This document shows, piece after piece, positions 45,008-57,500 of a stretch of DNA of 64,000 nt. The position numbers and the translations under genes are program-made. Below the pieces are notes generated by a model, which saw only the letters and a program-made list of their open reading frames with translations, was not told where the DNA came from and did no database searches. The DNA is from Opeltia flavorubescens. Lineage: Eukaryota; Ascomycota; Lecanoromycetes; Teloschistales; Teloschistaceae. Each line of letters opens with the position of its first letter. Position 1 is the first letter of the stretch. The DNA is taken from assembly GCA_000442125.1 (NCBI GenBank), contig KE546970.1, positions 124,001 to 188,000 of the forward strand, in the 5' to 3' direction.

Positions 45008-45601
45008 ATGGCTCTCTACAAGGATGTTGGGAGAGGAGAGGAGAGGAGAGGATATGGGTCTCGATGGGACTTGTATCATCTATCCATGGAACACGAAAGA
45101 GTGATTGGGCGTTGTAGGTACACGTTGTCTTATCTGCTACGGAACATCCATCTTCCGCCATAGGTAGAGAGACAATAAACAACTTCATGTTGTACCAATG
45201 TCTATCATACTGGAAATTGTTCTTGAGGGATATTACGGATATAGATTGATTGAGTGGAGTAGTAGTAAATTCTTTAATTGTTATTTTTTTCGAAGTGTGA
45301 GTAGTAGTGCTGGTGGCCTCATTTCGAAAAGTCAATACGGAGTGTGATAAAAGTCTTTCCTTTTTCTTTTTCTTCTTCTTCTTCTTCAGCGTTAGCAATG
45401 ATGGAATTAGCCTTTTCCTTAACCACATCCTTCCACACCGCAAAACTGCCCCCAACAACCGGCACACCGACATCACTCACACCAATACAACCCACATAAA
45501 TCCATTCAGATTCCCCATCCCCCCTCCTCTATCCTACCACCCCTCATAACCAACTCCTCCCCTCCAACCCTCCACCCCCCACCCCCCGATCCCACACCCA
45601 C
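45008..45601. other. 3' flank of eL42 with purine and pyrimidine microsatellites
   Basis: Contains an AGAGG-type repeat at about 45029-45050, a pyrimidine-rich TTC repeat at about 45355-45390, and very C-rich sequence from 45520 running into the gap. The C-rich part may include the 3' end of the minus-strand JmjC-like gene. Confidence 0.5.
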
Positions 45602-45641
45602 NNNNNNNNNNNNNNNNNNNNNNNNNNNNNNNNNNNNNNNN
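45602..45641. other. assembly gap of 40 N
   Basis: A run of 40 N lies between C-rich flanks. It interrupts the last exon of the minus-strand JmjC-like gene, so the C-terminus of that protein cannot be read. The low-complexity flanks probably caused the gap. Confidence 0.98.
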
Positions 45642-47345
45642 CTCCCCTCCCAAAGTACACCCCCTCACACAACCCTTAACCTCCCTCCTCCAATCCCCCC
45701 CAGCCCAAACCCCCTCCTCCATAACCCCCACCTCATTCCAATAATACTGCGCGCACGCATACGGCGCCAGCACGACCAACTCCCCAACCCTTTGTTCAAA
45801 AGCACTCCAATCAATACCCCACTTCGTAAGTCGTGCTTGGCTGACGTATAAATCATGGTGGTTTACGGAGGCAGTACACTGTGGTGGGAGACGCGGGCGT
45901 TTGGCAGGGCCATGGACATGCGTAGCAGCATGTACGAAAGCTGCAGCGCGGGGGTAATCGACAGGATCGATGATTGTCCATGTTACGGGGGCACCACGAT
46001 GGAGGTAGTGTAGAGAGTAGGCACCGATGGGGGAGGTGCGGAGGGGTACTGTAACGCTCGCGGCGGCAGAGACGTGGATTTTGGTTGTAGGGAAGAGGTT
46101 GGAGAGGACGTTGCCGTCTAGGGAAGTGAGGGTTGGGTTTTTGAGGCCAAGGCTAGCGCGGAGGACATCCGTTGCTGTGAGGAGGGCTGGTCAGAGCTAC
46201 TTACCTGGGGTGACTGGGAGGATTGGGCTTGCCTTCATTATCAAAAGAGAAGATATTTTGGTACGTGCGATTATCAATCCCGTCGAGCATCGCCTCCTCG
46301 GAGAGTTCAAGTGTGGAAGGAAGTGTAGCGTTTTCGACTGCGAGCTATCACATATCTCGTTAGCGATGAACATTAAATTTTCTTGATAGAGGTGTATATA
46401 CCGTATCACGATCCATTTCATCCATGATCCCGCGCCAAACCACGACAGGATCTTCGTTGGATTCTTTAGAGCGCCCGACTTTGTAAATGCCCTCACGATC
46501 TTCGACCTTCATTGTAGGATGCTTATGCACTGGCTTAAGGCGAAAATGATAGCTCTTCAACGTCATATTCTCATACTCGGCTGGGTTGACCACTGGAGTG
46601 GACATCGCTTCCCTGGAACATGGTCAGCAGTTGGGCCTGACTGATTGCAGTCCAATGATCCTGTGAGTCTGGATATCTGAAACTCACTCTGGAACCTTGA
46701 TCTTCATGTAACCGAGAGCGCGTCCCTTTCCATATTCTTGTAGAACAGTAAGCATAAGCTCGAACTGGTAGAAATGTTTCATCTCCGGCTCAAAAGTACG
46801 AGGGGAAAATTTGTTGTCCTCGAAATCTTTGCGGGACATGAGATCTTTGAACAAATCCGGATACGGGATGCAAGGAGCATTCAACGTGTACTGGTGAGAT
46901 TTCAAGATACTGACGAGTTTTTCTACACCTATGTAAGTCATGCCCCGTAGCACGTTTGCAAGCACTTACCCTGAGAAACATCCCATCCAAGCCATTGATT
47001 CACGGATTCATCTTTTCCCACCTCTGGCCAAGGATCTTTGGGCTTTGGGACGCGATCGAAAGTCACTGCGTCATCGTCGTCTTCACCTTTGACATTGTCC
47101 AAATCCATGCTATCGGAACCGACCTCAGGAGATTCAGAGCTAGAAGAAGTCTGAGTGCTAGTCTGAATGGGCGGTGATGGGATGATGCCAGCTTCCATGG
47201 CAAATTGCTTCGCATATGACTTTTGACCGCGTGTTTTGAGAGCGAAGTTGTTGATTGTAGCTTGGATATCTTCATCCATGTCATCTTCGCCATGGGGATC
47301 CTTCAGGTAGTTGCGAAGCCGAGTCAGCTCTTTCTTTGAAGCCAT
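45642..47345 (-). CDS. JmjC/cupin-like protein lacking iron-ligand residues; 3' end lost in gap
   Basis: Exons 47345-46970, 46928-46688, 46612-46402, 46344-46205 and 46152 into the gap, at least 490 aa. The last exon has the shape of a JmjC cupin: GAYSLHYLHRGAPVTWTIIDP (usual form D-Y-S-I-N-Y-x-H-x-GAP-x-x-W-x-x-I-P), then TASVNHHDLYVSQARLTKWGIDW and FEQRVGELVVLAPYACAQYYWNEVG (usual QR-x-GE-x-V-x-x-P-x-x-Y-H). The expected H-x-D/E before the first block reads PLRTS, and the distal His reads Ala in APYACAQ, so none of the three iron ligands is evident. The 300-residue N-terminal part (KSYAKQFAMEAGI; EKLVSILKSHQYTLNAP; FYQFELMLTVLQEYGKGRALGYMKI) has no domain I know. A non-catalytic structural or binding role is likely if the JmjC assignment is right. 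Confidence 0.65.
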
Positions 47346-47587
47346 GACTGCAGACAGGGGTAATGAAACCCACAATGTGACAAGGGAAGGCTATGATATG
47401 TGTATGAATGATGGTGTAGCAGTAAGAAACACGACTTGGAAGAGTGAATCTATATTACTTGACGCGTCCACTCTTTCATTGCACCACCAACATCAATATA
47501 GGGCATGAGTATCTGCGCCGAGCAACCAGAGCAGCTAGAACGCGGAGCACATACATATGGGGAATATAAGTGGACAAGTTTGCATAT

Positions 47588-47884
47588 TCATGAAAGAACT
47601 CCATTCAGGTTGCTCACCTCAGTCATCATGATATCTGAATCATGCCCAAGAAGCGGCTTGAGCTCATGTCCATCATCGTCTTCATAATCCTCACCGCTAT
47701 TATCAGGCTTCTTACCTTTTGGCTGTCATGAATTTTTCATCAACAGTTGTGCAAGTACCAGATACATTGGTATCCTTACCTTGATTGGCCAGTCCAGCTC
47801 CCTCAACATGCGGGGAAGCCTCCGCTTCTTTGGATGGTCAGTCATCTTTTTGGGGGAAGACTTCCTCTTATTGTTCTTTGCCAT
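47588..47884 (-). CDS. 79-residue basic/acidic protein, function unknown
   Basis: Exons 47884-47780 and 47722-47588 (57-nt phase-0 intron, GTAAGG...CATGACAG), 79 aa. The first half is strongly basic (KNNKRKSSPKK, HPKKRRLPRM), looking like a nuclear localisation signal, followed by LRELDWPIK. The second half, after the splice, is acidic (SGEDYEDDDGHELKPLL). The end could continue by splicing at 47631 (GAG/GTGAGC), but that frame does not join the JmjC-like gene 242 bp downstream on the same strand, so I treat it as separate. It might alternatively be a 5' fragment of a longer gene with exons I did not see. No family is recognised. Confidence 0.4.
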
Positions 47885-48160
47885 TGCATTGATGTCTGTG
47901 TTTACTGAGGTGATACAGTCTCTTCTTGGTCTTCCGATGTGCAGGTGTTGAGTACCCGATAGCAGTGAACATCTCACTTGAGATCGTACTAGGCCTTATA
48001 GCCTTATGATGTGTGTTGAGTAGGCAAATATTATCAGATTGTGATGTGCTGGCGTGCTGATTCTTCATATATATAATTTCCGATAAGCGAAGCCTACACA
48101 ATTGCCCTTTTGGGTCATCATATCTCCCAACAGAATCTCCACACGTATCTTTCATGAATC

Positions 48161-49104
48161 ATGGCTTTTTCTTTATCTCAAATTCTTTCAGCAATCCAGC
48201 AATCTTTTTTTCTAGGTACATATTTCAGTAGCAACTCAGGAAGCACATACCTTTTCTCAAAATCTCTTTTGAAAAGCACAAATCTCATAGCGGAGATGGA
48301 TGACGAGCTTATCGAACTTTTGCTGCCAATATTCCGTGATACCTCAATTGATGATGAGGATCGAACAGACCAGGCATGGGAATTATTGGTGGAAAACTCG
48401 CCAAGGACGGGCCGAGCGTTGGAAGAGCAGCGGAGCAGAGTCTTCTTGATATGTAGGGAGATCGTGGAAAGAGAGGTCGCAGCTGCAGCAGTGGAGCGAC
48501 GGAGGCAAACTCAGGCCACTGCACCTTCCTCAAGGGGCCCACCCTCGGATCCACGGAACGTACCAGGTAAGTCAGGCAGTTTATTGACGTGTTTCTTTTG
48601 CTACAACCCACTCTGATCTGGAAATAAACAGGGCCATCCACACAGCCATCAAGCTCAGCTCAACGGGCAAGCTCCGGCTTTAATCCAACAGCAGGGGAAT
48701 TCGTGCCAGGCCAACCGCTTCCAAGGACAAGAGAAGAGAAGCGAGCCGCTTACGAACAGCGTATGGAAGGCCTTCGACGAAGTATGGCGGACAAGGATCA
48801 AAAGATACAAGACCTCCAAAGCCAAATATCCTGGTACGATCAAGACATTCGAAAGTGGGAGCAGGCGCAGGACGCCCCACTGGACCAGTACCTTGCCATG
48901 CTGCGGACCAGCACTGACTCCCCAATGAACACGGAGGAGGGTCGACAGCGTCTCTCTGAAGCCCAAAAGGCGGACGATATCCTGAAGGTCTTGAAGGAAG
49001 AAAAGAGTCGCTTGATGCAGGATAAGAGCAGAACGCAAGAAGAGTTAGAAGAACTCTATGAGGACATGTTGCCGAGAGAAGGGGAACTGGGACCTGAGCG
49101 GTGA
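48161..49104 (+). CDS. coiled-coil hypothetical protein
   Basis: Exons 48161-48566 and 48632-49104 (65-nt phase-1 intron), 292 aa. ATG 48296 (MDDELIELLLPIF) is an alternative start that would drop a 45-residue Ser/Phe-rich leader. Residues 45-115 are helical and charged (DQAWELLVENSPRTGRALEEQ; REIVEREVAAAAVERRRQTQ). A Pro/Ser linker follows (SSRGPPSDPRNVPGPSTQPSSS). Residues 170-290 form a long coiled coil (EEKRAAYEQRMEGLRRSMADKDQKI; QKADDILKVLKEEKSRLMQDKSRT). No enzymatic motif or membrane span is visible. Coiled coils of this length often mediate self-association or scaffold binding, but nothing here specifies a partner. It is divergent from the 79-residue gene. Confidence 0.7.
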
Positions 49105-50295
49105 ATATGCTCTGCAAGTTCGGAATCCAGAAACCTTCCTTCACAAGCACATCTCAACCACGAAACCTCAGCACGGAACCTACCTCACAGACACACACCA
49201 TCCTTCTCTGCTTCTCACGAACTTCGTTCACCGCAACATCCTCCAAGCACACCAGCACCCAAGCCAATTATTTCCATCTCAAATCTCGCCGCAATCAAAA
49301 GTGTGCCATCGATATGACGACACCTGCGCAAAACCCCATCTCAAACGCATCTCACGCCTCTCAGCGAATCCAGCGTGCATTCACACCATCATGACTGATA
49401 GTTCTTCACCCTTCTAAATATGACCTACTAGAGACATTCTCCATCATTTTAAAGGTACAAAAGGCTGTCTTGAAGGTCTTGCAAGCAACACGGTCGAAAC
49501 ACCCCCATCCACATCAGGACGCAGAAGGTCTTTGGATTTTTTCTTGGATTTTTTTTGGTCTTTTGGTTTTTGGATAGCAGTCTCCCATAGCATTTCATCT
49601 AGTTCATCGAGCGAATTATTTGTTTCACGTCTTCAAAATCCTCTGTAGAGCATCTCGATGTGAATGGTTGACATTGAGAAATGCACTCGCGGACATCGGA
49701 TTAAAGTAACTAAAGTTTTCACGTGACTGTCGTGGCGCTAACACATTTATTCCCTTCAAGTNGAAGAAACCGCCCAGGTGATATATATATGACACTATTG
49801 AATCTTCCATCTCCAATTGAAAATACACCTATGGAGTATTTGACAAATGATGCGAAATTCAAGTATCTGTAGAACCATCAATCATATATACCACCTCGAT
49901 ACCCTCGTCCGTTCATTCCCATTGCTAGTGACAGAGTAGGAGTACCCTACAGCCAGAGACAAACCATAAACCTTTATCGTTGTGAAAGCAGGAAGTAGGC
50001 GGATATAGTCCCTAAGATTAAAAGTCACTGTGGCAATTTGCGGAGAAATTCCTCCACTTGGGCACAGACTACGACCTAGTCAGGCCAGACAGATCGTGTT
50101 GAGAAAAGTGCCATTGCTATCTTCCCCTCACCTTCTAACCTACCCCTAGATGCCAACAACACATCGTTTCTCATGCAGAGAAGAAGCCATAGAAGATTTC
50201 TCCAGTGACACATAGCCTCTCCCCACCCTCGCGCTCTCTTCCCACAAAACGAGCTATTCTCCCCGCTCACCCACATCTTCCATCGACCAAACCCC
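49105..50295. other. intergenic between convergent genes, no gene seen
   Basis: Open frames here are short and domain-free; one carries an ambiguous base at 49762. Bases 49536-49570 are T-rich. Bases 50150-50295 lie downstream of the eL19 stop codon, so they include its 3' untranslated region. Confidence 0.5.
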
Positions 50296-51267
50296 CTACT
50301 TTGTTTCCTCATCCCCACCAACCAACGCCTGTCTCTTAGCCGTGACACGCTCCTGTCTTCGCTCCCGTGCAGCCCTAGTCTTGTCACGCTTGATTTGCAT
50401 CTCCTCCTTCAGGATACGCTCGCGCTGTTTCTCGGCTTTGGCTTTGTGGATCTGTTCACACAATTAGTACTATCATCAATGCAAATACAGTCGCGTTCGC
50501 GATATAAGGTGAAGGTGTAGGTCTGGCGAGGAAGAATGAATGATTGGGGAAACGGGACGGGTGTATCTTACATGCTCAACCAAAGCACGCTTATGCTTGA
50601 ACGTGTTACCCTTGCTCAGATGATAGAGCTCGTGGTAAAGGTGCTTGTCGATCTTGCCGGAAGCGCGATACTTGACCAGAAGGCGACGGAGGACGCGGAG
50701 GCGACGCATCCACATGACTTGACTGTAATCGTAAAATCCACGCATCAGCCAGCATTCATCAACAATATCACTTAACCCCCTCGCTTTCTCCAACTTTTCT
50801 AACTGCAATTTTCTTGAAAAAGAGAACAACAAACCTAGGCATCCTAGCATCAGCCGTACCCTTCCTCTTCCCAAACCCGCGATGCCTCCCAATCCTCCTC
50901 GCGGCAGTCAACTCCCTCGCCCTAGCACGGGAATGCATCGTGACCGGCTTGCGGATGATGAGGCCATCGGAGACGAGTTTTCGGATCGTTTGGCGGGAGT
51001 TTGCGTTGGAGATCTCGTTGACTTCGTTGGGGTCGAGCCAGATTTTGCGTTTCCCGCAACCGGCGACGGAGGCGGCGAGGCGCTTTTGCGTGCGGAGATT
51101 GACCCTGTTGGGAGAGGGATGGTTAGCTGAGAATGATTTCGATGGGGGTTGTGGAGGGGTAAGGTGGTTTCTGGAGCTTTTTGGGGAGACTTGGGTAGGA
51201 TGGGATAGGATTTGATTGCTAGTGTAGTGTCTTGTACATGTATAAATGACGCTGAGGGTACTCACAT
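50296..51267 (-). CDS. RPL19: 60S ribosomal protein eL19
   Basis: Exons 51267-51266, 51104-50835, 50722-50572 and 50451-50296, 192 aa, normal for the family. The first exon contributes only 'AT': the start codon is completed by the first base after a 161-nt intron (AT|GTGAGT...CCAACAG|G), giving [21 protein letters not shown]. The core is unmistakable: [112 protein letters not shown], and a charged C-terminal helix that reaches the small subunit as an inter-subunit bridge in eukaryotic ribosomes. The gene lies 296 bp beyond the stop codon of GCN1 on the same strand, so its promoter is squeezed into that spacer. Confidence 0.97.
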
Positions 51268-51563
51268 TCTGATATACTCGTCGTTGCTTGATTTGGTGAT
51301 AACTGAAGCAAAGCCGGCTTTGTTGGAGGAGTCATGATCCCTATGTGGGATTGCTCGGCTATCTAAAACGCTAAACCTAATCAAGTCTCGATCCAGATTT
51401 GAACAAAGACGAAGAAGATAATTTTGAAGGGCCACAGTAAGAGATAACGATACCTCATTACATTTCCTCGAATCGCTCAAGGCATAAATCCGATTTCTTG
51501 GGTAAAGTATCAAACATATCTACTTTTGTCATTTCCCATTTCATTCGTGACAATTCAACTAAA
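51268..51563 (-). promoter_or_regulatory. GCN1 terminator / eL19 promoter spacer
   Basis: This 296-bp interval must hold both the 3' end of the long GCN1 transcript and the promoter and 5' leader of eL19. The only visible feature is pyrimidine/purine-skewed sequence, common ahead of fungal ribosomal protein genes. I could not identify a specific box. Confidence 0.45.
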
Positions 51564-54500
51564 TCACTCCTCGGCAAATGCTCCCTCTCCCAAATCGACT
51601 TTACCCACGCTCCAAATCTCCCTTTCATCTTCCCTCTCATCGTTCGACAGCCCCAACCCTCCTTGGCCTCCCTCAGCTTCCTTTCTTTCCCTAGCCTGAC
51701 CTCCCAGACGCATCGCTACTCGCTTGAAATAATCCTGCATGCTCCTTTTGGTGGCAGGATTCAGTGACGCACCTGGTCCAGCCATGTACTTGTCAAACTC
51801 TTTGTTCTCGCGCTCGACAACGGAAAACATCTCAAGGAAGGCAGCTTCAGCGGCAAGTTTGACGGGGATGACTGGGTCACGGACACTGGCGAATATCGGC
51901 TGTGCAAGAGTATGGAGATGAGGCTGGACAGCGCTGCTGTAATTACGGCTTACTGTCCGGACAACGACGAGCGAGAGACGACGCGTATCAACGGGATTGC
52001 CAGGCGATATGGCTGAAGCCAGGGCTTCGAAAATGGGACCCGTGTGCTCGGATCTGTCACCACTAATGGTCGAGAGAAGATATTTTCCAGCTGCCAAAAC
52101 GCTGTTGTCCGCAATGGAAACCTGATTCTATTAGCGAAAAACGCGGGTTCTTTTTCACTTGGCACCTAACATTTTTGCTGCCAATACCTTGGCAAATGAG
52201 AGATGAAGTTTCTTGCGCATACGGATCGATCAACGTAGCTGAAGACTCAAGGAGAATGGAGTTGAGATTAAGGATCGACGAGTGGGACATATGCGAATTA
52301 AGTACCCTTTGCCTGTAGGACGATCAATATTACACGTCATGCTTCAGGAGCGTCTGGGTTCAACGAACTTTATGAGATTTGTGGCATTGGCGTTGGCTGG
52401 GAGGCTTTTGATAAGAGCTCCGACGAGGCGAGCATTCGTGATTGCCATAGATTCTGAGATCCTTTAGTGGTTATTTGTGATTTGTACGGAGAATCTTTAC
52501 CTTCTACGCCGGTCTTATCACTGTCAATGAGCTCGAGGACGGCGGTTCGAGACGCTTCGCTCATATTCGAGCCCGACTTGCTTATGACCTCGTAAAGCGC
52601 TCTGAGCATCGCATTTTGCACTCCAGCATCTGGTGTTTTGGATCCCGCCACGAGTTCTGCCTATCTGTAAGCTCGAGTACAAGGGATGAGTCATGCCATC
52701 GCATACCTGTTATCAGCGGGTCTATTCGTGGTGTGAGCGTTATCAAGGTACCCAGTGCCTTTGCTGCTCTGGACCGTAGAATTTCACTGGAGGTGTCTGC
52801 TAGCGATTTTGCGAATGTACGCTGTAGCTGCGGAAGGAATGGTTTGAGGAACGTTGGTATTTTCTCCAGTAAGTTGTTCAAGGTCAATAGGATAGCAGCT
52901 GTTTGGGTTTAGCTTTCATCATGATATTCATGGATTCGATCCTACCTTTCACGTCCACTGAGCGTTCCGATACCACGCGTATAAGAGGGCCGGTAATTTG
53001 TGTCACGAATGGCTTTAGTGCGTCCGCACTCGTTCGATCAATGATATCAGAGATTGCCAAGGCTGCATTCGTCCTTTGATCGGTAGTCCCATTCATCAAG
53101 CCTTGCAGGAAGATGGGAAGGATGGCACCGATACCCTTAGGAAGAGAGAAGCCTGGAAGATTGTGCCCAGCAACCCCGACTTGCTGCACGATCACACGTG
53201 TGGAAAGTACAAGAGCTTCCATTTCCTCCTTACGCAACTTCTTTGTCAGATCCGACAGCGCCGTCCAGGCTGCCCTCACGACTTCGGAATCCCGATCATC
53301 AAATGACAAAAGGAGGACTCGGATCAGGTCTTGATGATATCGAGAGTAATCTAGGTCAGTCGTTGCAAAGAATTGGCCCAAGCGGAAGCTAGCAGCTGCT
53401 CGTTTTCGGTGATCATCGTGCTTCAATAGAGCGAGCATCACGCTCATCGCAGTATTGAGTCCATCATACTCATCCACAGAGTCCAGAATCGTATCAAAGG
53501 AAGTCTCGAGCTCGACGGTAAGCTCGTCATCTTTGCAGGCCACGATACTATCCATTAACGTGTTCAGAATGGCAGGTAAGCGACGAGTCATTGCAGGCCC
53601 AGCAACTTCAGCCAAAGATGCGATTGCTTTGGCGTTGAAAGGGGTAATTGGAGCGACAAGGAGAGTCGGAATCAGATTTGGGAGAATAATGTTCGATCTT
53701 GTGTTGTCGGTCAGCAAGGTCAGGAGAGCGGCGAGTGCTGTTTGAGCTTCGCTCTCGGTACGCAGAAGATTAAGCAAGTATGGCAATACTTGATCGACAG
53801 CCTTCTTGCCAAAGATCTTTTGAAGCGAGTCGAATGCTTCAGCGGCTGCTTCTCGAACTTCGTCGTCGGAGTCGACCAATGCCACCCTCACCACGGATAT
53901 CAACGTCTTTTCGTAATCCTCAAGAGCTTCCTGAGAAGCTGAAGAAATGATCTCACGAAGAGCTATACATATACCTTGCTTATTGTCGGAGTCGGTCGAA
54001 GTTTGCAATCCTTCTTCTAACGTAGGTAGTAGACTTGCTAGGACACCTTCGCCTGCTTTGCGGATTAATTCACCCAGAGCATTGCCGGCAATAACCTTCT
54101 GCTCCATATTCGCGCTTGCAAGACGACGTATCAAGGTCGCCGTAAGTGTAGGAACAAGCTCCTTCAATGTCCTGGGCGTAGCCACCAAAGCTTTCCAAAC
54201 GTTGATAGCTGCCGTTCGCACCAGACCTGACGTATCGCATCGGCAAATGTACAAGGACGATAGTATCTTGTTGCGTTTATCTTCACCCAACACTTCAAGT
54301 AATGACGCTCCAGTCTCCGGCGCAGTCTCATCCTCATCCTGCTCGGTTTTCCCACTGATACCAGTAAGGTTGAATAGCAGATCACCAACAAGCTCGACAG
54401 AAGATAGTCGTATGCGGTAGTTGTCGTCTGCCAGCCCACGATCAAGCTCTGGCAACAGAAGGTCGATTGCTTTCGTTGCAAAGTTCTTCACCAGGAGTCG

Positions 54501-57500
54501 TCCTGCTCGTAATGACGTCTCACGGATTGATTCGATCTCGTCTGCTAGACCAGAAAGTATTGGAGGGATGATCCTGCTAAGATAAACTGCGAAGCTGTTC
54601 CCGAAACAAGCCGGTAAGTAGATGAACAACGACATGAAGCCTTCGCGGACGCTAGCTTTGGAGCTCGTAACATTTTGTAGTATTGTAGGCAATGTTTCTT
54701 CAAGTCTTCCAGTACCAAGACCGGCAAGCACTTCACTGAGGGCTTGCGCAGATCCAAGCCTGTCTCCAGCCCCTGAATCTGATTTGAGTGTAGTCATGAG
54801 ACTTGGGATAAGATCTGGCAGTGTATCCTCGCCCAGCTTCTCGACCAACGACCCCAAAGCCTTTGAAGCAGTTGCTCGAGTAGATGGCACTGGATCGACG
54901 GCGGCCATTCTGAGTCCAGATACAAGGATAGGAAGGTGAGGCGTGACATCTTTCCGGTCTGTAAGATGAGCCAGGCTTCCAATAATTTGCGCTGCTTTCC
55001 TCTTTGTCGCAGACCGATCTCCCAGTCCACGTTCAAGTATTCGAACGATGAGAGCCAATGATGGGGCATCGAGGTAATGTACAAATGAAATCTTTATGAG
55101 TGAGTCGAGCGCTTCATCCGTGTATTTTGTGGGATCGCTCAGAGCTTTGAGCAGAATACCCACGAGTGCCTTGACCTCTGGATTGCTGATGACCTCGCCA
55201 AACCGCTGGAGACTTCGGTTCGCTGAGGCTCGGACTTCTTTGTGGCTGTCGTTAAGCACTCCAGTCAAAGGCGGAATGATATCCGGCAAGCTTAATGCCA
55301 GCTGCTGAGGGTCAAGGTAAGCCATAGCTCCAAGTAGATCACAGGCTCCCTTTTTGCTTCGCCATTGCGATTCATCCAGTCCTTCCAGCAAGGTCGGCAA
55401 GACTGTCTTGACACCATACGAGCTGAGTCCCGAAAAGCAGGTTTTCGCCGTGTCTAAGCATGCCTCACGCACATCGGCCACGGCGTCTCCGAAACCATTT
55501 AGCAGCTGTGGAACAATCTGGATGATGTAGGGCTCGAATATACGACCAAGAAGTAACGACATCAGCTCATAAGCCATGAGCCCTCCTTGACGCTGATTCT
55601 GGTCCTTCTTGTTTTCCAAGGCGCTTTTCAATGTTGACATTACTCGATACTCGCGAAGAGATGAGATTCCCCTACCGCTGATCACACCAGCAAGACCGTA
55701 TGCGGCCCCTCGTCGAGCTCCATATTTCTTGGCCTGGAGCAGCTGGTCCAACATGCTTTGGACGTATCCAGAAGTATGCGAAGGTGAAGCGCGTACCAGA
55801 GGGGGCAGGCAGCCAGCAACAGCATATTGGACGGACTCGGATGGCGTGCTCAAGGTCGAAAACAGCCTGTTCACGACCTTTGGTACACGCTCATCACCTT
55901 GTGGTAGGTGGCGGCCCAAGGCTCCGTAGAGAACGACGACGGCCTCGTTGAGCAAGTCTGAACCTGCTTTATCGAGAGTAGACTCAAAGACTTCCATCAA
56001 GTTCTCGAGGAATTTGGCGCCGTGCAAGTTGATGATGGTGGTAGCGCTATCGATCATTTGGTCTCTTACTGTTGCATTTCGATCAGCCAAGGCCTGACTT
56101 TGGATTAAGAATTCGACGAATGGCACGAGTTCCTCAGCTTCGAACGACTCCGAGAAAGCCTTGAAGGTCAGAGCAATTCCACTCCTTGCTTCCCACGGAT
56201 CGGTAGTATCGGTCTTCCTGGGCATACCAAACTCATCTCTTTCAGGTAACCTGGGCTTTGCCAGATCTCGATACTGATCTTCGAGTTCATGGAGAGTTGC
56301 GAGGAAAGAATCACCGACGCAAGCCGCCAAAGCTTTTGCCGATGCTCTTCTGAGTTGCGGGTCCTTACTTGCAAGATATGGGAATAATTTCGAAGCATCA
56401 GTGGGCAAGGCTTCCAATGCATTCTCTTGCCAGATGGCCCAAGCCAGCTCACTATTTTCATCAACATCATCATGTGCAGCTATCCAGATTTCCTCCGAAA
56501 AGTCAAGATCAGTAAGATCAAGATATTCTCGAACGGCTTGAAGTACTGAAGTTCGCACAGAAGCTTGAGGGACGATGGCACCTTTGAGAAGGGTGGAAAT
56601 CTCAGGACTGGTGATGTTCCCAGACGTACTCCTGCAGATATCGAAAAGACAATCTTTGATTTCTTTATAGTACAGGGCATAGTTTTGTAGGGATTGAATG
56701 AGTAGAGTTGAGATCTCACAACGTGGGAGTCGTCCATCAGAAACTAGGAAAAGATCAGTGCCCTCCATCATGCATGAATAAAGGAGAACTTACATAAGTC
56801 AGCGTGCAGAGTAAAGAATTCAAGCGCCAAGGTGATCTGCTCATTGATCTCATCTTGCTCGGTCCGGCCGACTCCATTCGCTTCAAGAACGGTGATTGTA
56901 AGCGGTAAGATGTACATCAAGGAGATTGTATCAAAAGGGCGTTGTTCACTTAAGAACTGCAAGCGATACAGTACTCTTGTAACCAGTTCTGTTATTGTCA
57001 GCCAGACTACAAGCTCTTTCGAGTTTATCGTACTCACCACCTAAGGGCTCCTGCTGCATGCTATCTGGAAGAGTGGATTTACCCAAAGAGCGTAAGGTTG
57101 CTACGCCAATAAATTGTCGCAACGACCCAAGTCGGGCAGACACGAGCTTCGCAAGGTCAAGATAGGCGTTCTCAGCCAAGTCTCCTATTAGGAGACCACC
57201 ATCTGCTTGGATGATTTCAAGTAATGCCTTAGAGCATTGGCCAAACCACAACCCAGTATCGGTAGGAGGGCCATTGACCAAGGCACTAATGATGCCAATA
57301 CCGCGTCTCAAACGATCTTCTAATGCTAGGACATCCTGTCTGATCGTAGCCTCTTTCTTCAACTGAGCATCAACCTTCGCTCGTTCGTCAGCTGAAAGCT
57401 TCCGACTCTGATCTTTCTTTGTCGCCAATTGACTTCGTACTTCTGCCTCCCATTTCAATGTATCGTAGTCTTTTGCTTTCTTATCGATCAGACCCGCCTG

